Source: Oscillospiraceae bacterium (lineage in GTDB: Bacteria > Bacillota_A > Clostridia > Oscillospirales > CAG-272). From it: DNA of 6,619 bases. The stretch lies in contig SVSO01000168.1 of assembly GCA_015064195.1 (NCBI GenBank), positions 1-6,619 of the forward strand, given 5' to 3'. The notes beneath the pieces are model-generated. The model saw only the letters and a program-made list of their open reading frames with translations. It did not search any database and was not told the origin of the DNA. Made by a program: the position numbers and the translations under genes. Shown one piece after another: positions 1 through 6,373 of the stretch; within the stretch, counting starts at the first letter, position 1; each line of letters opens with the position of its first letter.

Positions 1-1
1 C

Positions 2-595
2 CAGTGCGCGGTTTCCATGGCACTGGTGCTGGGCATCGTCGCGCCCAATGAAAACATCCGCGCGCAGATGGTAAAAGTGCTGGAGCAGTACGATTATCGT
101 TTCCACATCGGAATGCTGGGTATGCAGTATCTGTTCCCGGCACTGGATCTGCTGGGAATGCATGAGGAGGCAGTCAGACTGCTGACGGCGAAGGGCTATC
201 CGTCCTACCGCGAATGGTTCGACGGCGGTGCGACCACCATGTACGAGCGCTGGCACGATGACGAATCCCGCAATCATCATATGTATTCCTGCCCCGTCGC
301 ATGGCTGCACAATACACTGCTGGGCATCCGTCAGGATGTGTCGCTGTATACGAAGCATGAGATCACGCTCACGCCCTGTATGATCGGCGCGCTGACTCAT
401 GCGGAAGGCGAATATATGACCGATGCGGGCAAGTTCGCGGTGGCATGGAGACGGAACGGCGAAACGGTGACGCTGGATGTGACGATCCCCGCCGGCATCA
501 CGGCGACGATCACACCGAGGCTGGCACACTTTGCCGACGGTGCTTCCGTCACCGTCATGGGCGGCAGACACTCTTTCACGCTGATTGCTGAATAA
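2..595 (+). CDS. Alpha-L-rhamnosidase (GH78-like), C-terminal part, 5' end outside the window
   Basis: The frame is open from base 2 and 197 residues are visible; the ATG at 17 is internal, because the reading frame and the helical-barrel homology continue to the window edge. The enzyme is expected to remove terminal alpha-L-rhamnose by the inverting GH78 mechanism. The first ~105 residues match the end of the (alpha/alpha)6 barrel: a helix pair, the motif YPSY, then GGATTMYERW, then a segment ending NHHMY...VAWLHNTLLGI. The Glu of ATTMYERW (codon 245-247) lies 115 residues before the C-terminus; from family knowledge it is the likely counterpart of the GH78 general base, an inference made without alignment. 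The last ~80 residues form the usual small beta-sandwich (W-R-R-N-G, then V-T-I-P-A-G). Whether the protein is secreted cannot be judged, since the N-terminus is missing. It converges on the minus-strand operon, only 40 nt from the stop of the GH2 gene. The family call is secure; the exact substrate is not. Confidence 0.88.
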   Translation, partial: QCAVSMALVLGIVAPNENIRAQMVKVLEQYDYRFHIGMLGMQYLFPALDLLGMHEEAVRLLTAKGYPSYREWFDGGATTMYERWHDDESRNHHMYSCPVAWLHNTLLGIRQDVSLYTKHEITLTPCMIGALTHAEGEYMTDAGKFAVAWRRNGETVTLDVTIPAGITATITPRLAHFADGASVTVMGGRHSFTLIAE

Positions 596-630
596 AAAAT
601 GCAAGGCCCTCGCTTTTGCGAGGGTCTTGC
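593..630 (-). terminator. Rho-independent terminator of the minus-strand operon
   Basis: Bases 601-630 form a near-perfect hairpin: GCAAG/CTTGC and CCCTCGC/GCGAGGG pair, with one G-T position between them and a TTTT loop. On the minus strand the hairpin starts 5 nt after the GH2 stop codon and is followed at once by ATTTTTTATT (600-591), the classic intrinsic terminator layout. On the + strand the hairpin follows the rhamnosidase stop, but the downstream tract TATGCTTATTT is weaker. It may therefore work in both directions, with the minus direction stronger. The minus-strand T-run overlaps the TAA stop of the rhamnosidase gene. Confidence 0.9.
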
Positions 631-635
631 TATGC

Positions 636-2783
636 TTATTTCTCCACAGTCAGACCGTAGAACAGCACGTGATAACCGTTTCCGGCATCGCGCAGGGTGA
701 GGGATGCCACTGTCTTTGCGGGATCTGCAGGGATCACGCAGTGGTTTGCGATGTAATGCTCCCAGTCGAAATCGTAGTGCCAGTAGAGCGCACGGGGACA
801 GTTGGCCGCCACCGGATTGATGCGGGACGGGCCGTATTGTGCCGTTGCGATGGTGATCTCAAGACCGTTGCGCATGGGATGCACATCCGTCGTGCCGTCG
901 GTGTAAGTGACGATATATTCCGCCGCCAGCTCGCCGTATGCGCCGTTCACGGGCCAGCCCTTGGGCATGGAGACGTTGCCGAGGATGTGGAGTGCCGAGC
1001 CGCTTTCGCCGACCGGAACGACAAGCTCGCCGTCGATGACATAGGGCACGGTGGAAAGCTCCGCGGGAAGCGTGCCGATGGACATGATCTCCCGGCAAAG
1101 CTTGGGGCCGTTGTCCATGCGGCGCGTGCCCTTGAACTTGTAGTAGAAGCGCGGATCATGAACGCGGGATGCGGCGATCATCTTGTCCCATGCGGGCTGC
1201 TTATCGCCGAGTGCGCTGACATCCACGGCGGTGCAGTCACCGGCGGGATGGATGGGAAGCACGCTCATGGCGCATTCCTTGGGCTCGGGCGGCATCCGGA
1301 GCTTGCGGAAGGTGTTGACGAATACATCAAGGTCGGAGGTGGGATTGCGCCATGCATCCACCAGACCTTCCTTCAGAAGACCGTCCGCGCATCCATTGGG
1401 GCCGCGGCTGAATTCGTAGATCTCCGCCCAGCACCAGTAGGTAGCACCGGCGATGACCGGCTCGTCATCGGAATGATTCCAGTAGTTCACGATGGTGTTG
1501 ATGAACCAGCGGAAGGTGAGATTGTTCTGATGCACCGGCCATCCGCCCCATTCGGTGAGCAGCAGAGGCATATCGTTGAGGATATTGGCGGAATTGATCA
1601 TGGGGTTGGGCGTCTCGTGATAGGGATGCATGGTGTAGAAATCGAAGCCGCATTTGGGGTAATTTTCCTTGGTCATCTCGTTGGACATACAGTTCGCGCC
1701 GGATACCATGTGATAGGGATCGGCCTCGCGGCAGACGCGGACGGAATCCAGCAGATATTCCATGGTGAAGATGCACTCGTTGAAGCTGAGCCAGAATGCG
1801 ATGCTGATGTGGTTGCGGTCACGGAGGATGGTGCGGCGCATGACCTCCAGCGCACCGTCGCAAAGCTCCTGATTCTTCATGTCAGCCCACCAGAGACCCG
1901 GCTCCTCGGATACCAGCAGACCGATCTCGTCCGCCAGCTCAAGGATGCGGCGATGATGGGGATAATGCACGAGGCGGACATAGTTCACGCCGGTCTCCTT
2001 GATCATGCGCATATCCTGAACCATCTGATCTTCGGTCAGTGTGTGGCCCTGATCGCCCCACAGATCGTGACGGTCAACGCCCAGCAGGAACAGGGGCGAG
2101 CCGTTGAGAATAAACCGCTTCTTGGAAACGGTGAAATCCTTGAAGCCCACTTTTTCTGTGCGGATGTCATCGCCGGCAGAAACCTCCAGCGTGTAAAGCG
2201 TGGGCGAATCGGGCGACCACAGATCGGGGGATGCCACATCAAAGGTCAGTACGCCCTCACCGACTGCGCTGCCGACACAGGTTCCGCGCCGATCCAGCAG
2301 ACGGACGGTGACGGGGGATGCATCTGCCGTTACCTCAACGCGGCAGTGAGCGGCGGTGTAATTCTCCTCGAAGGTGGTGCTCCAAACCGCGTCCTCGATG
2401 TAGTTTTCGCCCACATATTCCATGTAAACGCCGCGGACGATGCCGCCGTAGTTTTCCCAGCCTTCGGACGGGCCGAATACGGGGGAGATGTCCTCAATGA
2501 CCACGGAGAGATGATTGTCCTCGGCGAGAATGTCCGTGACCTCCCACCGATATTCGCAGTAGGGGAGCATATCACCCAGCTTTTTGCCGTTGAGCGTGAC
2601 TTCCGCGGCATAGGTGATGCCCTCCAGCACCAGGAATGCGCGCTTGTGTGCTTCCGCCTTGAAATTGAGAGCGCACTCACTGTGACCCACGGGAAGTGCG
2701 GAATAGGGGACTTGCTGTTTTGTCCATTTTCCTTCGCCGATGCGGTAATCCCACCAGCCGTTCAGGCTCTGTCTTGTTCTCAT
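636..2783 (-). CDS. Glycoside hydrolase family 2 enzyme (beta-galactosidase/beta-glucuronidase superfamily), intracellular
   Basis: The protein has 715 residues. It should be a retaining exo-glycosidase acting in the cytoplasm, as there is no signal peptide or membrane segment. Domain order: an N-terminal jelly-roll sugar-binding domain (~1-125, with the family motif NYGGIVRGVY at 111-120), an Ig-like beta-sandwich (~126-218), a TIM barrel (~219-500, with GVDRHD at 235-240 and RLVHYPHH at 270-277), and a further ~200-residue beta-rich C-terminal domain. The acid/base is probably Glu336 in SFNE and the nucleophile Glu411 in LLLTEWGG. The N-x-K carboxylate-recognition motif of beta-glucuronidases is not evident; the matching region reads ADGLLKEG. 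A plain glucuronidase therefore seems less likely, and beta-galactosidase or another specificity is possible. It is the last gene of the operon, 4 nt after the preceding stop. The start is supported by GAGGT at 2794-2790, six bases upstream of the ATG. The family is certain; the substrate is unknown. Confidence 0.9.
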   Translation of the reverse strand: MRTRQSLNGWWDYRIGEGKWTKQQVPYSALPVGHSECALNFKAEAHKRAFLVLEGITYAAEVTLNGKKLGDMLPYCEYRWEVTDILAEDNHLSVVIEDISPVFGPSEGWENYGGIVRGVYMEYVGENYIEDAVWSTTFEENYTAAHCRVEVTADASPVTVRLLDRRGTCVGSAVGEGVLTFDVASPDLWSPDSPTLYTLEVSAGDDIRTEKVGFKDFTVSKKRFILNGSPLFLLGVDRHDLWGDQGHTLTEDQMVQDMRMIKETGVNYVRLVHYPHHRRILELADEIGLLVSEEPGLWWADMKNQELCDGALEVMRRTILRDRNHISIAFWLSFNECIFTMEYLLDSVRVCREADPYHMVSGANCMSNEMTKENYPKCGFDFYTMHPYHETPNPMINSANILNDMPLLLTEWGGWPVHQNNLTFRWFINTIVNYWNHSDDEPVIAGATYWCWAEIYEFSRGPNGCADGLLKEGLVDAWRNPTSDLDVFVNTFRKLRMPPEPKECAMSVLPIHPAGDCTAVDVSALGDKQPAWDKMIAASRVHDPRFYYKFKGTRRMDNGPKLCREIMSIGTLPAELSTVPYVIDGELVVPVGESGSALHILGNVSMPKGWPVNGAYGELAAEYIVTYTDGTTDVHPMRNGLEITIATAQYGPSRINPVAANCPRALYWHYDFDWEHYIANHCVIPADPAKTVASLTLRDAGNGYHVLFYGLTVEK

Positions 2784-2787
2784 ATGC

Positions 2788-3873
2788 TTACCTCACTTTC
2801 TCAAATTCGTGATAATAGGTCATGATCTGCTTTGCCAATGCGCTGTCCGGTGCAAGCCCGCCGACGCTTTCGAGAAGCTCCTCCGGCGACTGCTTGGCTT
2901 TCATTTCGCGCCATGCATCCTCGCCTTCGTTGTCATAGCGCAGCATGGCGGCGGCGGTCATGGCCAGCACGGAGGTGTCCTCACCATGCTCGAAAAGCAG
3001 GGTGAGAGGGCCGATGACACGCTCACCTGCGGCCATCTTTCTCTGGGGCTCGCGGGCATTGCGCGCGATGGTGTCAACAATGGTGCGGTCACGGAATTTC
3101 GTCTCGGAAAGAGCGGCGAATTCCGCCTGATCTGCCGGATCGTAGCCGTAGACCTTGCACAGCACGCGGTTGGTGGCATCGTAATTTTTGTGAAGCAGCG
3201 CCACGATCCGCTCATCGTTTGCCGCCTCGCCGTAATCGGTGTAGCCGTACAGCCAGCCCATGTAGGCGATGACACAGCTTGCCGCATTGTAGGTGTAAAG
3301 CTTGCGGGTGAGGAAGTTTCCGAAGCCGACGATGGGCTTCAGCGATGCCGCGGGGGGATTGTAGCCCTCATCCAGCAGCTCTGCATCGTACTGGAGATAG
3401 GGATAGGCCTCGGAGCTGATGCTGATGCCGTTCGATTCGATGGTGGTGCAGAATACGGTGGCTTCGCTGACAAGCACGTTGTCAAGCCCGATGGCATCCC
3501 GCAGACGCTGGGAGGGCTTCGATGCATTCTCGCAGGTGATGACCCGGTGAAGCTTGCCGTCATCCAGCTGCGTCCTCAGTTCGGCACCCACATCGGCGAG
3601 ATTTGTGCCGCCGACAGAGACAAAGATCAGCTCACAGTCGGACAGCGCATCGCCCACCGTGTCCCACGTGTGTGCGCTGTAGTCGCGGATCACGACCGGC
3701 TCACGCTTGCCGCCGAAGAATTGCACCTCGTAATACGTGCCGAAGATGTTCAGAAGGTTGACTAAATCCTCGTTTTTGTCCACCATGACGAAGGGAAGTC
3801 CCGCTTCCGCCATCAGACGGCCGATGAAGCCGCGTCCGGTCTTGCCCGCGCCGATGATTCCGATTCTGCTCAT
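2788..3873 (-). CDS. MtlD-family NAD-dependent polyol/sugar (phosphate) dehydrogenase, second paralogue
   Basis: The protein has 361 residues, close to the ~380 of mannitol-1-phosphate 5-dehydrogenase. An N-terminal Rossmann fold is seen in IGAGKTGRGFIG (7-18); Asp32 after the second strand (MVDK) points to NAD rather than NADP. The conserved CEN lies at 114-116. The C-terminal substrate domain carries RKLYTYNAAS (190-199), then DERI, then RNAREPQRKM (271-280), all recognisable MtlD landmarks. The catalytic Lys191 and Asn196 are kept, but the His expected three residues after the Asn is Ser199. The segment after residue 135, which in MtlD reads like AVDRIVP, is here EATVFCTTIE and lacks the Arg. 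It is therefore probably not a mannitol-1-phosphate dehydrogenase, and its substrate is unknown. Its ATG overlaps the previous stop (ATGA, 3873-3870), with the strong Shine-Dalgarno GGGAGGA nine bases upstream. Fold and family are confident; function is not. Confidence 0.85.
   Translation of the reverse strand: MSRIGIIGAGKTGRGFIGRLMAEAGLPFVMVDKNEDLVNLLNIFGTYYEVQFFGGKREPVVIRDYSAHTWDTVGDALSDCELIFVSVGGTNLADVGAELRTQLDDGKLHRVITCENASKPSQRLRDAIGLDNVLVSEATVFCTTIESNGISISSEAYPYLQYDAELLDEGYNPPAASLKPIVGFGNFLTRKLYTYNAASCVIAYMGWLYGYTDYGEAANDERIVALLHKNYDATNRVLCKVYGYDPADQAEFAALSETKFRDRTIVDTIARNAREPQRKMAAGERVIGPLTLLFEHGEDTSVLAMTAAAMLRYDNEGEDAWREMKAKQSPEELLESVGGLAPDSALAKQIMTYYHEFEKVR
2790..2794 (-). promoter_or_regulatory. 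Shine-Dalgarno site of the GH2 gene, fused to the upstream stop codon
   Basis: GAGGT on the minus strand (2794-2790) shares its T with the TAA stop of the second MtlD-like gene and lies six bases before the GH2 ATG at 2783. It supports that start and places the GH2 gene in the same transcript. Confidence 0.7.
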
Positions 3874-5054
3874 AATTTCACGTCCTCCCTGATTAGATTT
3901 TCCGCCTTGAATTTGAGAATTTCCGCCTTGACCAGTGCGGCGATTGCACCGTTCGGATCAAGCTTGCAGACCTTTTCCAGCACCGCATTGACGCCTTCCT
4001 CGCTTCTCATCCGGTGAAGCTCCACTGCCGATTCATCCGCATCGTTGGTGTAATAGATGGCGGCGGCGATGGCGATGGCCAGATGCTTCGGCTCGATGCC
4101 GCAGGATTCCACAAGACGCGCCGAGCCGACAAGTCTGTCGTCCGGGCCGAGCTTGCGCAGGGGATCGCGGGCGTTGCGCTCGATGAAGTCCACGATGGTG
4201 TAGTCCTGCAGCTTGCGCTTGGAGGTCAGGGTGAAGGCTAACTGTTCATCCAGCGGGAAGTTGTGCTTGATGGACAGCGCGCGTGCCGTTTCCTGATACA
4301 CGCCCTCGAGAATGCCGAGGATGCGTTCATCGTGCGCGGCATCGGCGATCTTTTCATAGCCGAGGAGTGCGCCGACGAAGGAAGTCGTGCCGTTTGCCGC
4401 ATTGTAGGTGTAGAATTTGCGCTCCAGAAAGCCGGTGAAGGCTTCGATGGGCTTGAGGCCGAGAATATCCGGAAGCTTGCCCTTGACACGGGATGCATCC
4501 AGCGGAAGCTCCCAGAAATCCTGCACATTCACGATCAGCGGATCGATGGCCAGCAGTTCCGCCGGCGATTCGATGGCACTGCGCATGATGACCGCCTCGG
4601 TGATACCCACGTTTTCGTTAAAAAACTCCCGCGCATCCTCGGAGATGCCGGCCTCGATGCCACGGCGGAGAATGTCGGCGGGCTGCTTCCAGTTCTCGCA
4701 GGTGACAAAGTTCAGCTTGCCGCCGATTTTTGCCTTTTTCTCGATGCCGCGGATGTAGTGAGGGATGATGGCCTCAAGGTTTTTGCCGCCCACCGCGTTG
4801 AATACCGCGTCCGCATCTGCAATGGCATCGGCGATCTCCTCCGCCTGATCGAAATTCAGCGCTTTTACACCCTTAACCACACAGTTTTTGTCGGGATTTC
4901 CGAGAATGTTGACGGTATACTCGCCCCGTTCGTTGATGAGATCCACCAGCGCATCGGCTTTTTCGACGAATGTGAACGGGATGCCGCTTAAATACAAGAG
5001 ATGCCCGATGAAGCCGCGGGCGATCTTGCCCGCGCCGAAAATTACACAGCTCAT
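3870..5054 (-). CDS. MtlD-family NAD-dependent polyol/sugar (phosphate) dehydrogenase, first paralogue
   Basis: The protein has 394 residues. A Rossmann nucleotide-binding motif lies at the N-terminus (FGAGKIARGFIG, 6-17), with Glu31 after strand two (FVEK) favouring NAD. Further MtlD landmarks are CEN (119-121), the KGKLPDI segment (191-197), ERKFYTYNAAN (211-221), DERI (242-245) and NARDPLRKLGPDDRL (294-308). The domain plan and length match mannitol-1-phosphate 5-dehydrogenase throughout. The presumed catalytic Lys213 and Asn218 are present, but the His of the K-x4-N-x2-H motif is Asn221, so the substrate probably differs from mannitol-1-phosphate. I chose the ATG at 5054 over the one at 5072 because it forms an ATGA overlap with the kinase stop, has the Shine-Dalgarno AAGGA nine bases upstream, and places the Rossmann motif at the usual distance; the upstream ATG has no visible ribosome site. 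It shares TYNAA and IVD-x-I-x-RNAR with the next gene, so the pair look like sister members of one subgroup. Confidence 0.86.
   Translation of the reverse strand: MSCVIFGAGKIARGFIGHLLYLSGIPFTFVEKADALVDLINERGEYTVNILGNPDKNCVVKGVKALNFDQAEEIADAIADADAVFNAVGGKNLEAIIPHYIRGIEKKAKIGGKLNFVTCENWKQPADILRRGIEAGISEDAREFFNENVGITEAVIMRSAIESPAELLAIDPLIVNVQDFWELPLDASRVKGKLPDILGLKPIEAFTGFLERKFYTYNAANGTTSFVGALLGYEKIADAAHDERILGILEGVYQETARALSIKHNFPLDEQLAFTLTSKRKLQDYTIVDFIERNARDPLRKLGPDDRLVGSARLVESCGIEPKHLAIAIAAAIYYTNDADESAVELHRMRSEEGVNAVLEKVCKLDPNGAIAALVKAEILKFKAENLIREDVKL
3883..3889 (-). promoter_or_regulatory. Strong Shine-Dalgarno site of the second MtlD-like gene
   Basis: GGGAGGA on the minus strand lies nine bases before the ATG at 3873, inside the 3' end of the first MtlD-like gene. 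Combined with the ATGA stop/start overlap, it suggests efficient re-initiation, so the two paralogues are probably made in similar amounts. Confidence 0.75.
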
Positions 5055-6373
5055 TTGATTGTTTCCTTCCATTGTTTGAATTGCGCTTTGAGTGCCGGAT
5101 ACAGCGACTCATAGATGTGAAACCGGGGAAGCAGCCGCTCGCGGAGGCTTCCCGGCTGATAGCAGCCCGCACCGCTTTCCGGACGTGCCGCACCCGCAAG
5201 AATAGCCGCGCCCAGTGCGGAGGTGTCGCCCTCCCGCAGTGCATACACGGGACAGCCGAACAGCTCCGCCTTCAGCTGACCGAGCACCCGATCCTTTGCC
5301 GCACCGCCGCTGACGATCATCCGGCGGCAGACCGGCTCGCCCAGCGCCCGGTAAATGCTGTACAGGCTGAACACATTGCCCTCCAGCACCGAATAGGCGA
5401 GATCGCGATTATCACAGCCTGTGGAGATGCCGAAAAAGCTGCCCCGTGCGTCGCTGTCAAAGATGGGCGCACGCTCACCGCCGAGATAGGGCAGAAAGAT
5501 GGGGGCGAGGCGGTCGAGACTGCGGAGAATATCCACCCCGGAAAAGCCGAAATTCTCCATGCCGAAGTCCATGGACGGCCCGCCGGATGCGGTCACTCCA
5601 TAGTGGACGAAGCCGTGAAGATAGGGGCCGGACACCATGGGCGTATCCGGATAAAGGCGCGGCCCGATGCTGCCTAAATGCTCGCTGGTGCCGGTGATGT
5701 CAAAGAGGTCACCCTCACCAACGCCCATGCCGAGAAGCGAGCAGTAATAGTCGTTCATGCCCACATAAAGGGGAGTGCCGTCGGGAATGCCGGTTTCGGG
5801 AGCGTGGATTCTTCCCGCCACAGCATCCGGCGTCAGAATGGGCGGCAGGGCTGCGGTGATGCCAAGCTCCCGCAGGAAAAATTCGCTCATCCCATGCTCC
5901 GGATGATACAGTCCGCGCCACGACCACGGATCGCTGACAAGGTGTCCCGTCAACCGTTCGCACAGCCAATCCTTGGGCTGGCAGACGGATTTTGCACCGT
6001 AATGCCGCGTGATGTGAAGCAGTCTCGGCAGCGGATAGGAGATGATCTGCGGATGGGGCATGGCGATCTCGCGGATGAAATTTTCCTTGGAATAGTGCGC
6101 GGTCAGCTCACAAAGTTCTTCGCGGCCGACGGGAGCGTTCCAGCCGATCACGTCCTTGCCGTCGATGATGTAAGTGCCAACCTGCGAGGACAGTCCCACC
6201 GCCGTGATGCGTGTGAGATCGAGGGCGTTCAGCGCACGGCAGAGCGCGGCATACCAGCCCTCCGGCGAGATCTCATCGTATCCGGCTTTCGCCTTGGCGA
6301 TGACCGCACCGTCCCGCACGATCAGCGCCTTTACCGACGATGTGCCGAGATCGATGCCGAGAATCTCACTCAT
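5051..6373 (-). CDS. FGGY-family carbohydrate kinase (xylulokinase/gluconokinase superfamily), substrate unknown
   Basis: The protein has 440 residues, shorter than the usual ~490-520 of xylulokinase or glycerol kinase. It should transfer the ATP gamma-phosphate to a sugar, ketose or polyol in the cytoplasm. Motifs in order: the phosphate-1 loop GIDLGTSSVKA (6-16); GLSSQVG (60-66); the probable catalytic base Asp208 in GMNDYY; the phosphate-2 loop DITGTSEHLG (225-234); YLGGERAPIFD (296-306); the adenosine-site VSGGAAKDRVLGQ (354-366); and ALGAAILAG (386-394). Where relatives usually have W-x-D-x-R on the substrate side, it reads WNAPVGRE (78-85), so the Asp is missing and the substrate may be unusual. 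The start at 6373 is chosen because the ATP motif begins at residue 6; an ATG at 6445 would add 24 residues read in another frame of the upstream dehydrogenase. The gene overlaps the upstream stop by 8 nt and has only a weak AAGG 12 bases upstream, so translation is probably coupled. Confidence 0.87.
   Translation of the reverse strand: MSEILGIDLGTSSVKALIVRDGAVIAKAKAGYDEISPEGWYAALCRALNALDLTRITAVGLSSQVGTYIIDGKDVIGWNAPVGREELCELTAHYSKENFIREIAMPHPQIISYPLPRLLHITRHYGAKSVCQPKDWLCERLTGHLVSDPWSWRGLYHPEHGMSEFFLRELGITAALPPILTPDAVAGRIHAPETGIPDGTPLYVGMNDYYCSLLGMGVGEGDLFDITGTSEHLGSIGPRLYPDTPMVSGPYLHGFVHYGVTASGGPSMDFGMENFGFSGVDILRSLDRLAPIFLPYLGGERAPIFDSDARGSFFGISTGCDNRDLAYSVLEGNVFSLYSIYRALGEPVCRRMIVSGGAAKDRVLGQLKAELFGCPVYALREGDTSALGAAILAGAARPESGAGCYQPGSLRERLLPRFHIYESLYPALKAQFKQWKETIK
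5064..5070 (-). promoter_or_regulatory. Shine-Dalgarno site that decides the start of the first MtlD-like gene
   Basis: The minus strand reads GGAAGGAAAC just before AATCAA-ATG. The AAGGA core (5068-5064) lies nine bases from the ATG at 5054 and inside the last codons of the kinase gene. The competing ATG at 5072 has only A/T-rich, non-purine-run sequence before it, so 5054 is the better start. Confidence 0.75.

Noticed and set aside
585..2825. A 746-codon open frame on the + strand opposite the GH2 gene
   Set aside because: It is antisense to a gene with full GH2 domains and catalytic residues. It starts at a TTG inside the rhamnosidase end, has no ribosome site, is rich in His, Cys, Val and Gly without any family pattern, and reads through the terminator hairpin. 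Long antisense frames are common opposite GC-rich genes with biased third positions.
2809..3765. A 318-codon + strand open frame opposite the second MtlD-like gene
   Set aside because: It has the same antisense relation and composition as the other shadow frames, with no recognisable domain; the minus strand carries a convincing Rossmann protein.
4263..4991. A 242-codon + strand open frame opposite the first MtlD-like gene
   Set aside because: It lies wholly within a well-supported minus-strand gene, with no ribosome site or domain evidence.
3870..5072. Naming the MtlD-like genes mtlD (mannitol-1-phosphate 5-dehydrogenase)
   Set aside because: The family match is good, but the active-site His is missing in both copies and no mannitol PTS gene is visible, so a specific name would overstate the evidence.
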